Shown here: positions 38,667-49,795 of the stretch, piece after piece
How positions within the stretch are numbered: the first letter of the stretch is position 1
Layout of the letters: every line of letters begins with the position of its first letter
DNA from: Erigeron canadensis
Taxonomy: Eukaryota; Streptophyta; Magnoliopsida; Asterales; Asteraceae
Reading direction: 5' to 3'
DNA length: 64,000 bases
Assembly: GCF_010389155.1 (NCBI RefSeq)
Contig: NC_057763.1
Coordinates: forward strand, 8,990,649-9,054,648
Translations under genes and position numbers: made by a program
Notes under the pieces: generated by a model
Told to the model about the DNA's origin: nothing
What the model saw: only the letters and a program-made list of their open reading frames with translations
Database searches by the model: none

Positions 38667-39540
38667 ATGTCTCAAGCAAACGGAGCTTCCGGATCAGCCC
38701 CTAGGCCAAGAAATATGCATGGAGTAGAAGATCAAATGGAAGAAGAAGAAAGAGGACGACCTCAACCACCACCGGCACAAGTAGGATCCCGCATTCGCCG
38801 TACCGCAAGAATGCGTGTCCATAGCCCCGTGCGCGTAAGTCTTGGCCCTATCAATTACGCCTATGTGCCCGGTCAAGGTTATGTTGGAAGACCGGAGATG
38901 GGGACTAATGAAGAAGAAGATGAAGAAGAAGATGAGGAAGAAAATGAAGAAAGAGAAAGGACTTTGAGCATCGCTTCAAACCGACCCGCACGTCGTTCTC
39001 CCTCACCACCACCATCACCACCAGCCCCAAGACCTCCTCCACCGCAAAGACAAGGGGTTGCAAGGAACCACAATGAAGGGCAAATTCCAGCCCATGATCC
39101 ATACATCACTCCACGCCTTCCTCACAACCATCCATTCCATTTTGGTCCAAGGCATGAAGAGAACCTTCACCGTCCCGTATGGATTACCTCCTCCACCTCA
39201 CTTGGGTATGATTAGGGAGGAGAGGGAGAGGATTTGGGACATAGCCGGAGGTCTGAGAGATGCAAGAGTGAGGGTTAGAAACCAAGAGATCTTGATGGAA
39301 AGGACGATCGGGGCAATGAGACGTGTGGATGATGATGCGTTGATGGCAATTCAGGGAGTGCGCCGGGTCGAGGAAGTGATCCTTGCTATGGGATGTGTAC
39401 TCGCTGTTGTGTGCACGATAGTGGCGGCCTCATGTTTAGGGGATAGACCCGTTAGTTCTCTTGTTGGTTATTTGGTCGTATTTGTGAACAATTTCGTTTA
39501 TGTTGGACTTGTAGTATTTTTATGTTGTTGTGATGATTGA
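38667..39540 (+). CDS. Leader ORF with predicted C-terminal membrane helices
   Basis: It starts at ATGTCTCAAGC, the first ATG after TTGTGTAGG. The N-terminal part is Arg/Pro-rich with a strong acidic block (NEEEDEEEDEEENEERER) and proline runs (PSPPPSPPAP). The first frame closes at 39215. A second frame, open from about 39058 to 39540, continues with a helical REERERIWDIAGGLRD segment and two hydrophobic stretches, VILAMGCVLAVVCTIVAA and SSLVGYLVVFVNNFVYVGLV, ending CCCDD. One frameshift near 39170-39190 would join them into about 290 residues. It lies between primer-binding site and gag, where most gypsy elements have no gene. I do not recognise a family. Confidence 0.5.
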
Positions 39541-40126
39541 TGCATCATCCCTTTTTACATGTAGCAAGTTTTGTGAAACATATTGGAAGAATATGAATGA
39601 ATGCTATGTGTTGGTTATGGATATTTGATGTGTTATTACCATTATATTATAGTTATCGCCATCGCAAAGTAAATAGCACCGCAGGAATTCAGTTCTGACC
39701 ACTTTTGGTAGAACGGCCATATCTGGAGCTCTGATTGTCCTTTTGACTTGATTCCAGTTGGAGGAGAAAGCTAACTCACTGGGCTACATTTCATATTTTA
39801 TGAGTTTTTCCCAGATCGTACATCTCGAACCTCTAAATCGTGCCCCAAGTTCGTACTTAGGTTCTGGAAATTTTCTGAAGAAAAATAAAAACATGGTTGA
39901 CATGATTTTAGTTGTGTAACCACTTAAGCTATACATAAGGACGTGTGTGACGCGTTTAGTAAATGGAACATGAATAGAGGTACATACTGACCTATAGGTG
40001 CAAACGAGACCTTCATGCGCTAGGAAAACTTAGGAATTAGTCGAGTGTGATCTAAGGTTGTGAATCGGGTTTACGACTTATAATTCTAAATACGCCTAAC
40101 TAAACTATGTTCTCCTTTGTAGAGAA
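39541..40126 (+). other. Leader between the extra ORF and gag
   Basis: No ORF. It ends TCTCCTTTGTAGAGAAATGG, where CTTTGTAG resembles a 3' splice site just before the gag ATG. Confidence 0.45.
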
Positions 40127-41427
40127 ATGGCACCAAGAAGGGTCGATGCTGAGACAAGCGCTGAGGCTAGACGCCAAGAGGAAGAGGCTAAGCGAAGGGC
40201 TGAGCTGGCGACTCTCATATCCCAACAAATCAATGATGCCATGCCGAACATCGCCGCTCAAATTGCTGAGAATGTGACTGCTACCATCAACATGGCAAGA
40301 GGGCAAGAAGGTAGAGGAAATGCCAATGACCGAAATGCTTACAAGACTTTTACGTCTTGCAACCCAAAGGAGTTTTATGGGACGGAGGGTCCCGTTGGGG
40401 TGCTGTCTTGGTTTCAAAGCATGGAGGCAGTACTAAACATCATTGATTGTACACCGCCGACCGTGTCAAGTTTGCGGCAAGTAAGCTTCAAGGGAGGGCA
40501 CTAACCTGGTGGAACCTCCAAGTCACCACGAGAAGTGTCGCCACGATGAACGCATTGACATGGGAGCAGTTCAAAGAGGAAATGAAAAGGGAGTATTGCC
40601 CTAGACCAGCAGTTCAGAAGTTGGAAATTGAGTTTTGGAATCACACCATGAAAGGAATGGAGTTGGAGGCGTATGCGATTCGCTTCCATGAGTTGTGTGT
40701 GCTAGTGCCGGATATGGTGAACACCGAAGCAAAGAAAGTGGAAAGGTTTGTTTATGGATTGGCACCCGAAGTGAGATTGATGGTCACGACGGCGAACCCC
40801 GCCACACTGGGAGAAGCTGTGAGTTTGTCGACGAAGCTAGTCAATGACCTAGTTAGGACTGGGAGGTACTCGCGAGGCGAGGCGAGTTCGAAGCAAGGTG
40901 GAGGAAACCGATTTGGTGATCATAAGGGGAGTGGGCCTGATAAGAGGCAGAAGATTGTGAGGAATTATGGTATCAATGAAGCTAACCCCGGCCCGAACCA
41001 CGGGCCGTCACCAAGATGCAACCGTTTGTGGAACCACCATCGTGATGAATGCAAGCAGTGCACGATTTGCCGCCGATTTGGGCACCTCGCTGCAACATGT
41101 CGAAGTGGAATAAGAGTTGGAGGGATTCGGAATGGATGTCATGAATGTGGGAGTACCGAGCATTGGAAGAATGCATGTCCTAGATTGAGAAGGGCACAAG
41201 GCAACCGTAGGGATGGAAATGGTAACCGTGGGAACTTTAGGAATGTCGGAAATCGTGGAAACCAAGTGAACCAAGGCAATGGAAACCGAATGAATCAAGG
41301 AAATGGTGGGAACAGAGGAAATGGTGGAATCAAGCGAACGTGGGGAATCAAGGAAATAACAACAACCAAGGAAACCGAGGAAATCAAGGAAGGCAAGCAG
41401 GAGGAAGGGTCTATGCAATGGGAGTGA
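40127..41427 (+). pseudogene. gag of the Tekay-like element, one frameshift
   Basis: It starts ATGGCACCAAGAAGG. A coiled Glu/Arg-rich N-terminus is followed by the capsid-like domain (FTSCNPKEFYGTEGPVGVLSWF in frame 1; VKFAASKLQGRALTWWN and EFWNHTMKGMELEAYAIRFHEL in frame 2). The frames (40127-40504 and 40447-41427) overlap, and the switch is near 40450. Two zinc knuckles are intact: CTICRRFGHLAATC and CHECGSTEHWKNAC. A Gly/Asn/Arg-rich tail follows. The break is a single-base indel and may be a consensus error given its location. Confidence 0.85.
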
Positions 41428-41469
41428 ACGAGGCGGTGATGACCCGAATGTCATCGTAGGTACGTTTCC

Positions 41470-41907
41470 ATTAATAATGTATATGCCTCTATGTTGTTGA
41501 TTCTGGTGCCGAAAGAAGTTTTATCTCTTTTGAATTTAAGGATATGATTGGTAAGAAACCTAGTGATCGATGAAACTTACTATATCGAATATGCTAATGG
41601 AAACGAGTATAGGACTAAGGAAATTATTTTTGATTGTACGTTAACTTTAGACGAGAAAGATTATAGTATAGACTTGATTCCCATCGAGATAGGAAGTTTT
41701 GATGTGATAGTAGGAATGGATTGGTTGTCTAAGATGCGTGCTGAAATACTTTGCCATGAAAGGGTCATTAGAATTCCCTTGGATAATGATGAGGTGCTTA
41801 TAATACAAGGCCATCGGCGGGAGTCCAACCCAAGATAGTGTCATCTATGAAAGTAAGGAAATATTTACGTAAGGAATATCACACATACTTGGCACAAGTA
41901 GTGGATA
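41470..41907 (+). pseudogene. Aspartic protease fragment before the assembly gap
   Basis: The retropepsin active site VVDSGAERSFIS is in one frame up to a TGA at about 41570. The next open stretch (41548-41838) has [17 protein letters not shown], the GMDWL segment typical of gypsy protease. A further shift precedes YLRKEYHTYLAQVVDKQ, the protease-RT linker. The sequence then runs into Ns. Confidence 0.8.
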
Positions 41908-41919
41908 AGCAAGTAAAAA

Positions 41920-42019
41920 NNNNNNNNNNNNNNNNNNNNNNNNNNNNNNNNNNNNNNNNNNNNNNNNNNNNNNNNNNNNNNNNNNNNNNNNNNNNNNNNN
42001 NNNNNNNNNNNNNNNNNNN
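41920..42019. other. 100-N assembly gap
   Basis: Exactly 100 Ns, the usual placeholder for unknown size. Sequence left of it is at the protease-RT linker; sequence right of it is the last 86 bases of the 3' LTR. RT, RNase H, integrase and nearly 3.9 kb of LTR are therefore missing. Confidence 0.98.
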
Positions 42020-42105
42020 GACTTTAATTAAGACGTTTTCCATTTAATCTTTTGTACCATGTCGTTCTGTGGCATCTCGTGTTTCCGCCGTAGTCGGGGG
42101 TTACA
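42020..42105 (+). repeat. Tail of the 3' LTR of the Tekay-like element
   Basis: 86 bases matching 37933-38019 with one base fewer (GGGGGTTACA versus GGGGTGTTACA). Confidence 0.92.
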
Positions 42106-42882
42106 TGTACCCAACCATTACCCGTTAATCTTATTAATTATTAATTACCTTCTACCGTGCCCGTCATAGAGCCAACGCTTAAACCAAGCGATCAAAATAA
42201 CTTTTACCCAACCCGAGTTACCACTAGATTGTGCAAAAATTATCCGCAATCAATAATTAAATAACAAAGAATTAAAACTATGATCACGACACAACGTTAA
42301 AGTAAATCAACTTGAATTATAAAAAATAATGCAGTCTTACATATTGTCTTACTCCATCAAGATGGATGAAAAGGCGATTAGCCTCTCATATTGAAATACG
42401 AATAAAACAAATCAAATAGAGAGAATTCATCGTTACCGAATACAAAGAATTGAACGGAAATAACGAGAATAATCCAACGTGCTAGAAATCCTTAAAGATG
42501 GTTCAATAGATGAAAAATGGAAAAAGGTCTCCACGAACGATGGAATGCAAAAGTTAGGGTTTTGGAATGATTAAGTATGTTATATATATGTTTCCAAAAT
42601 TTTGCCCAGATTTGGAATACTTGGGGCAACTCCCCAATTTCCAGCTTTGACTTTCATCGACTTTCTGCTATCTCATCCAAACGCTTCAGGAATTATCCGT
42701 TAGCACTTATTTCACCTCAATAATGTCGTTTTTCCCGATTTATGCTTAAATACCTGTCAGTAGCCTGAAACACTAACAAATACCATAAACGCACCAATGT
42801 ATATACAAAAAACGACTATATACCATGCTAAAAGAAAATATTCATTGTGGCAAATGGGTATAAAATACGGCATATCAGTATG

Positions 42883-43035
42883 CAATATAGATTAAAGCAA
42901 GTAAAGGTTCGTTCCACGGAGACTTCAAAGAGCGTTTTTTCGAGTTTAAGTAGGTCAAAGATTTTGGTTTTCAGACACCACGCCAAAATTTTGATTTTTA
43001 TATTAAAAAGTTAGTTGATTGAAAGAGTTAGAAAA
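42883..43035 (-). repeat. Outer Athila 3' LTR, second piece
   Basis: It continues from the break at 26897 (common target GTATG) and is cut by the SIRE-like element after GAAAA (43031-43035). Confidence 0.75.
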
Positions 43036-43994
43036 TGTTAGGTCCAGTTTTAACTAAACTGGAGCTCTCCAGTGACATCTGGAGAGCATGAGGAATTGTC
43101 CGAAATATTAGAAGTCCAGTTGCATTGTACAGGTTTAGCAACTGATGACTTCCTCCAGTTGAGATCAGACGACTAGAATCTGAAGACCTTCCAGTTGAAG
43201 TCAAAGACAACAAATGGAAAATAGAGATTGGCAATGGCAGCGAAGCCCAGTTGACAATCTACCAGATCAATCAACTGGAGAATCCTCCAGTGTAAATGCT
43301 CTTACAAAGCTTTACACTGATTACGAGGAGGACCTTTTTACTCTACATCCTTTTAACCGGACAATGATATTGTCTTTGGATAAAGATACAAAGATGTAGA
43401 GTGGTTGAATAAAGTAACTTTTGTCTTACTTTATTTAACACACACAAAGGATTATTTAAACAATACTTTTGTGTGCTGTCAACCATATTTGTACATCGAA
43501 GTTGAGATCCCCATGCTCAATCTTCGACTATAAATAGAGGTCCTTGCACAAAGTTTCAATAACTTTGCAAATACAAATATTCTGCAATATTGGTGAACTT
43601 GTGCATATTCTCTCAATCGCAAAAAGAAACATTTCACAACTCTAAGTGTTTCGATTGTTTAGGAGAATTTCCAAGTTTAGATCAATTGTAATTCATGGTT
43701 GTTAGGATATTTACATTCTTGTATTATCTTGGTTCCGCAACAACCTTGTATTTTATTTAAACAGTAATAAATAAAATACACTTGAAAATTACATATTGTC
43801 TCACCAGTTTATATGCTCGTCATTTATATATTGCATGTATTAACATTCTGTCACTTAATACTTAATTCCAGTTAACCTGGTACACGATCAAACTAAACTG
43901 GTCACATCCAGATTAATTGATCGTGTTGCAAAGTTCACTCACCATCGACATAGAGGTGTCTTCAGCACCCATCTAGTGATAGTTGGGACTAATA
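43036..43994 (+). repeat. 5' LTR of the SIRE-like element
   Basis: 959 bp from TGTTAGGTCC to GGGACTAATA. The 3' end is TA, not the usual CA, and the other LTR ends the same way. U3 is rich in CCAGT/ACTGG strings. TATA-like CTATAAATAGAGG at about 43529 marks the promoter. Confidence 0.92.
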
Positions 43995-43996
43995 AG

Positions 43997-44008
43997 TGGT
44001 ATCAGAGC
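43997..44008 (+). other. Primer-binding site, initiator Met tRNA
   Basis: TGGTATCAGAGC, two bases after the 5' LTR. Confidence 0.85.
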
Positions 44009-44052
44009 AGGCAGGTTGAATTGTTTCAATTCTATAACCTAGGTCTGCTTCG

Positions 44053-46437
44053 ATGGCTGCTGAAGGTGAGAATGGTTCTGGTCCAAATGAATCTAATCCT
44101 AATATTGCTACTCCTTTAAATACTAAACCTCCTCCTCTCCTCCTACTCCTGGAGCTAACCACGTTCATGTACATTACTCCAACTCTCCTGTTCCCAAATT
44201 CGATGGGAATGGTGAGACATTGGTACATGGAAGGCTAGAATGCTCTTGCATTTTGGTGGGATAGAGAGGTATATGTTGAAAATCCTTAAGGATGGGCATA
44301 TACCCCATGTCCAGTGGTGTTAGCCCTCTTCTCGACCCCACTGGGAGAAGAGGCACCAGGGAAAAATCTGAGGAACATTGGTCAGATGAGGATCGCAGAT
44401 TGGTTGATCTTGATACCAAACTGAAAAACATGATTCTTTCTGCTATACCTGAGGAACTAATTCCTACTCTTGTGCTATTTCCAAGTGCAAAATCTATGGG
44501 ATGAATTAGTTCTCCAGTTTGAAGGAGGAAATGACACCATTGTCACTAGAAAGGTTGCTCTCAACAAGAAGTATGAATCCTTCTTTGCTCTTCCCAATGA
44601 AAGTTTAACTGGTACTTATACCAGATTTACTGGCCTAATTAATCAACTTAGAGGCTTGGGAGTGGAGAAGGATAAGGATATTCTTCTTGAAAAATTCTGT
44701 GATGTTTTGCCATCCAATGGGCACACATGGTTCTTGTCTTAAGACGGAAAGACCTTGCATAGCCATACTCTTGCCTCTCTTTATGGAGCCTTCAGATTTA
44801 CTGAAGATAATGATGCAGCAAGATTACTCGCTGAACAAGATGCTTTAAACCATGCTCAGAGTTCCAAGCTGCCAACTTTTCTGGGCAACCTTGTGCTGCT
44901 TTAATATCTACTGAGAATGTCCAGTCACATTCTATGAAGGAAATGTTAAACAACTTTTTGAACTCTGGTCTAACCACTAATCTCAGTGATGGTTGTGAGG
45001 AAACTGACGATGATGATCTGGTTGCCATGATTGCTAAACCTTTAATAGGTTTAAGCATAAATCTAATCGATTTAATGGGTCCAATAATGCTTCCAATTCA
45101 TCTCAATGGATAAGGCTAATCTTACCTGCTATAAATGTGGTAAGAAAGGCCATTTCATGAAGGAATGCAGATCTAGTCAGATGAACTACCAAACTGGTCC
45201 TATTGTCCCAAACTTTGTTAAAACTGATGATTATAAGGCAAATACAAGAAACTTAAGGCCCAGATTGCTCTCATGTCTCTTGAACAAAATAATGAGAAAG
45301 AAAAGAACAAGTGCATGATGGCTCAAACTGAAGGGAATGGGAACTCTCTGATGACTCATCTGATGATGAAGAAGAGATTAGAGATATGTGTTTCATGGCA
45401 TTGGAGAGTCAACAACCAGTGTGAAGGATGATGTTGTATCTGGAAGATGGGTTGATATCATTTTAAAGAAGGTAAGGGATTATGATATCGAAATTGATTC
45501 AGAACTGAAATTGGATATTGCTGAATCATTGAATGATGACTTGTTATTTGTTGAAACCATGAGAACTGACTGTGAAAGATATTTAGAAACAGTTTTGGTT
45601 GAATTAAACAACATGAAAAGTCAAGTAAATGATTTGCAAAGTGTCCAGTTGGCTCTTAAAGAGTCAGATTTGAAAAACGAGGCATGGAAAGAGATAACCA
45701 AAAACTGAAATTTGATCTTGAAAAAGAACATATGGTTATTAATTCTTGGGTTCAAGCATCTGGTAAAAATTATGACGCTTTTTCTAAAACCATTGATGCT
45801 CAAAAAACTGCCTGGAAATCTGGTGATCTTCAGATGGCAGCTGTTTTACCCACAATTCACCAATTGCCAGAATCTGTTAAAATTGAAACACCTTATGATT
45901 CCTCTGGCACAATCAAATCTGAATCCACTAAGACCAACCCTGTTGAGGTTAAAACTGGAGCCAAGAAGGCTAAAGCTACAGTTAAAAAGGAATATGGTGA
46001 CAATCCCTTACCTCATAAGTCAAGTGAGTCCTCAACTCTAAAGACTAAAACCCCGCTGAGCCAAAGTCCAAAGGCCAGCAGCCTGAAGAAAAAACATTTT
46101 GGTAAGAATGGAAATCAAATCCAAATTTGTCAAGGCAGGTACAAAGTTGTACTGCCAGAATTAAGAATTTGGAAGGAGGTGCATCCTCTTCTGTTGAAAA
46201 ACAAATTGTCAAACTCCTCCTCAAAAACAAAAGATAAAACAATCTGCTCAGAAAGGAGCATACATCGAAAAGAAAAAGGAGGTCAATGTTCCACTGAAAC
46301 CAATTGTTTTTATTCCAGAAACTGGAGAGAACCCTCCAGTTTCCTCATCCAGTTCAACACCTAGTCAAGCACATGGGACTTCTCGAAGAAGTCCAGTGGA
46401 CCCATCAAGAAAAGATGGGTTCACAAAAATAACTGAT
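44053..46437 (+). pseudogene. gag of the SIRE-like element, several frameshifts
   Basis: It starts ATGGCTGCTGAAGG. Recognisable gag pieces are spread over three frames: the N-terminal Pro/Asn-rich part, EEHWSDEDRRLVDLD, TIVTRKVALNKKYESFFALP and RFTGLINQLRGLGVEKD (UBN2-type gag), then the zinc knuckle CYKCGKKGHFMKEC (about 45121-45162). A long coiled, Lys/Glu-rich C-terminal extension (45388-46360) follows, as in Sireviruses. At least four breaks occur (for example near 44140, 44240, 44500 and 44740). Most are compatible with single-base losses, so some may be sequencing errors. Confidence 0.82.
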
Positions 46438-46439
46438 CA

Positions 46440-47700
46440 CTAACTTGGGTGTGCAGGGCGATCGAAACAAAATATTTGGTATCTGGACAGCGCAGCTGGC
46501 CGGACTATGACCGGATGTAAGCCCCTGCTGGAAGAGTTCACTGCATGTGATGGACCTGCAGTGACATTTGGTAATGATGGAAGTGGGAAAACTGAAGGAT
46601 ATGGTGTTGTTGACAATGGGCAGATTCAATTCACTAAGGTTGCATTTGTAAATGGTTTGAAATATAACTTGATAAGTGTCAGTCAACTTTGTGATGATGG
46701 ATATAGGGTACTGTTCGACATTGCTCAAGGCACTGTTTTTAACAAGGATTGGAAGGTAGTAATGATTGCACCAAGAAAAGGGAATGTGTACATCATGAAC
46801 ATGGAGCCTACTCCAAAAGAGCATTGTTTCTATGTCAAGGTTGATGAGGACACCAACTGGCTGTGGCATAAACGGTTATCCCATCTTAACTTCAAAACAT
46901 TAACAAGTTGTCAAGAAAGCAACTAGTTGATGGGATACCTTTGTTTTCCTTTAAAAGGGAGAAGCCATGTCCAGGGTGTGAAATGGGCAAAAAGAAAAGA
47001 GCCAGTTTCAAGACCAAACAGAATTTCAGCATCACTGAACCTCTTCACATGCTTCATATGGACCTTTTTGGTCCAGTGAATGTTCAAACTAAAGCTGGTA
47101 AAAGGTACACTTTGGTTGTGGTCGATGAATACACCAGATTTTGTTGGGTGATATTTATCAGATCAAAGAGTGATGCATCTGGTGAAATTATCTCTCTCAT
47201 CAAGCGAATTGAGCTCAAGTTTACCAAGAAAGTTTGTCAGTTGCGAAGTGATAACGGTACAGAATTCATGAATAAAGAATTGGAGACATTTTGCACTGAC
47301 ACTGGCGTTTCTCAAAACTTCTCGTCAGCTCGTTCTCCAGAACAAAATGGTGTGGTTGAAAGGAAGAATCGCACATTGATTGAAGCTGCCAGAAGTATGT
47401 TATCTGAATCTGGTCTTCCCACCTGTTTTTGGGCTGAAGCTGTAGCAACTGCGTGTCACACCCAAAACCGGTCAGTTTATGTCAAGAGACATAGGAAGAC
47501 TGCCTATGAAGTCCTCAGGAATCGTAAGCCAAATGTTGGATATTTCCATGTATTTGGCTGTCCAGTTTACATTTTAAACGATTCCAGTCAGTTGGGAAAA
47601 TTGATGCAAAAGCTGACGAAGGTGTCTTTGTGGGTATTCAAATATTAGAAAAGCCTATAGAGTTTATAATTATAGACTCCAAAGGTACATGAGACAATTC
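46440..47700 (+). pseudogene. Protease and integrase of the SIRE-like element
   Basis: The protease active site reads WYLDSAAGRTMTG: Asp-Ser-Ala in place of the common Asp-Ser-Gly. A GAG-pre-integrase zinc motif follows (LWHKRLSHLNF ... CPGC), broken by one frameshift near 46905. The integrase core has HMDLFGPV, LRSDNGTEF and PEQNGVVERKN, supplying the D, D and E of the catalytic triad. The frame closes near 47645. The integrase core is intact apart from this. Confidence 0.88.
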
Positions 47701-47843
47701 ATGTCACGTTCGATGAATCAAATGAAGCAATCAACAAAAGACCAACCCTTGATTTATCTTCAGTTGTCCCAGTTGATTTTGGTGTATCTGATCAGGTTCA
47801 TCAATCAGTTAGTACACCAGAAAATGTTTCCAAACACCAAGTC

Positions 47844-49795
47844 TTGGAACCAGTTAAGGTAAAGAAGAACTTCTGTGACACCTCATTCTATCCTTCTATC
47901 AGTTTTAACCTACCTGAAAAACTGGTAATTGGATCTGATGTGCGTGCCACAACAACATCAGAACCACTACAAGCTTCTCCAGTTCTTCAAGAGATACCTT
48001 TGTTTGAAGATAATCATGTTAACTCTTCAGTTGACAATAATGATGAAGTTGAAGTAGTTTGGACTGATTCTCCTCCTGTTGCTGCAACAGTTGGAGATCG
48101 TCAGGTGTCTTGCACTGATGTTGTATTACACCAACCTAGTCAATACACTAAATGGACTGCTGCTCATCCCATTGAGCAGATTATTGGCAATCCAGATAGT
48201 GGGGTTCAGACTAGAAGAGCCACAAGTGATCAATGCTTGAACGTCACCTTCTTATCACTAATTGAACCGAAGAAGATTGACGAGGCTATGGCAGATCCAA
48301 GCTGGGTTGAAGCTATGCAAGAAGAACTCAACCAGTTCGAAAGGAACAATGTTTGGGAGCTTGTTCCTTGTCCTCCAGGGTTAAAGAGAGAACCCATTGG
48401 AACGAGGTGGGTCTACCGGAACAAGATGGATGAAGATGGCAACGTTGTCAGAAACAAAGCTAGATTAGTTGCCAAGGGTTATTGTCAGCAGAAGGTGTTG
48501 ATTTCGATGAAACTTTTGCTCCAGTTGCAAGACTTGAAGCCATCAGAATTTTCTTGGCTTATGCTGCTCACTTACAATTCAAGGTTTTCCAGATGGATGT
48601 AAAAAGTGCGTTTCTGAATGGCACATTGGAAGAAGAAGTGTATGTTACGCAGACTCCAGGCTTCATAAATGAAAAGCATCCACATTGGGTATATAGACTG
48701 AACAAAGCTTTATATGGTCTTCGACAAGCCCCAAGAGCCTGGTATGATACTCTAACTAAACATCTTCTCAAAAATGGTTTTCAAAGAGGTGCAATAGATA
48801 ATACCTTGTTCATCTTGAAAGAAAAAGGTGATATCTTGCTGGTACAAATTTATGTTGATGATATTATATTTGGGTCAACTGATGATGGAATGTGTAAAAG
48901 GTTTTCAAAAATTATGTCTCAAGAATATGAGATGAGTTTAATGGGTGAATTAACATTTTTCTTAGGTTTACAAATTAAACAAACCATGGATGGTATTTTT
49001 ATTAACCAAGAAAAATATGTCAGAGATTTGTTGAGAAAATACAAATTTGATTCAATCCCATCAAAAACCACACCTATTTCAGCTCCATTAAATTTGGACT
49101 CTGACCCAAATGGAAAACCAGTGGACCAAAAAGAATATCGTGGAATGGTTGGTTCACTGATGTATCTAACTGCCAGTCGACCAGATATAATGTTTGCAAC
49201 ATGTTTATGTGCCAGATTTCAGGCAAATCCAAAAGAATCACACTTGCATGCTGTTAAACGCATTTTCAGGTACCTGAAAGGGTGCCCTAGCCTTGGTCTT
49301 TGGTATCCCAAAGGCTCAGGGTTAGATCTAATGGGTTATTCAGATTCAGATCATGCAGGTTGTAAGATTGATAGAAAATCCACAACTGGTGGATGTCATT
49401 TCCTAGGGGGAAAACTGGTGAGTTGGACAAGTAAGAAGCAGACTTCAGTCTCAATGTCTACTGCTGAGGCAGAATACATTTCTGCGGCCAGTTGCTGTGC
49501 CCAGATTCTCTGGATCAAAAACCAGTTACTTGATTATGGCATGAAATTTACAAGAACCCCAATCTTTTGTGACAACACCAGTGCTATTGCTATATCTCAC
49601 AACCCAGTGATGCACTCAAAGACAAAGCATATTGATATCAGGTATCACTTCATTCGTGATCATGTTATGAAAGGAGATATTGAAATACATTTCATCCCCA
49701 CTGATAAACAGTTAGCTGATGTTTTTACAAAACCTCTTGATGAAAAGACTTTTAAACATCTCATCAGTGAACTGGGTATGTTAAATCCTCATTAA
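47844..49795 (+). pseudogene. RT and RNase H of the SIRE-like element, one frameshift
   Basis: A Ser/Val/Pro-rich linker leads into [45 protein letters not shown]. The frame then shifts near 48487, and the second frame carries [39 protein letters not shown] and the catalytic YVDD ([12 protein letters not shown]). RNase H has YSDSDHAG and [10 protein letters not shown], and ends [11 protein letters not shown]. Apart from the one shift the domains are full length and uninterrupted. Confidence 0.92.

Larger units (their letters stand above)
34069..42105 (+). mobile_element. Tekay/Del-like Ty3/gypsy element with about 4-kb LTRs, pol in gap
   Basis: TSD TGTAC at 34064-34068 and 42106-42110. It starts TGTAACAACC and ends GTTACA. 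Order: 5' LTR, Met primer-binding site, leader ORF, gag, protease fragment, 100-N gap, last 86 bases of the 3' LTR. The very long LTR and the gag type fit the Del/Tekay chromovirus lineage; without integrase a chromodomain cannot be checked. Confidence 0.85.
26898..42877 (-). mobile_element. Inner Athila-type derivative with gag and protease only
   Basis: TSD GTATG at 26893-26897 and 42878-42882. In minus orientation: 5' LTR (33532-42877, itself interrupted), primer-binding site, gag, protease region, then a short C-terminal segment and 3' noncoding DNA, polypurine tract and 3' LTR (26898-28218). RT, RNase H, integrase and the env-position ORF are absent. The join near 30350 keeps the GAAGCGCTTAATTTATTAA sequence that lies just after integrase in the outer element, so the loss looks like internal deletions from a full-length ancestor. 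Confidence 0.9.
33532..42877 (-). repeat. 5' LTR of the inner Athila derivative, interrupted
   Basis: Two pieces, 33532-34068 and 42111-42877, form one LTR. The break is the Tekay-like insertion with TSD TGTAC. The right piece has many single-base losses relative to the other LTR, in runs of A, C or T. Confidence 0.88.

Noticed and set aside
41838..42047. ORF crossing the N run
   Set aside because: It exists only because Ns contain no stop codons.
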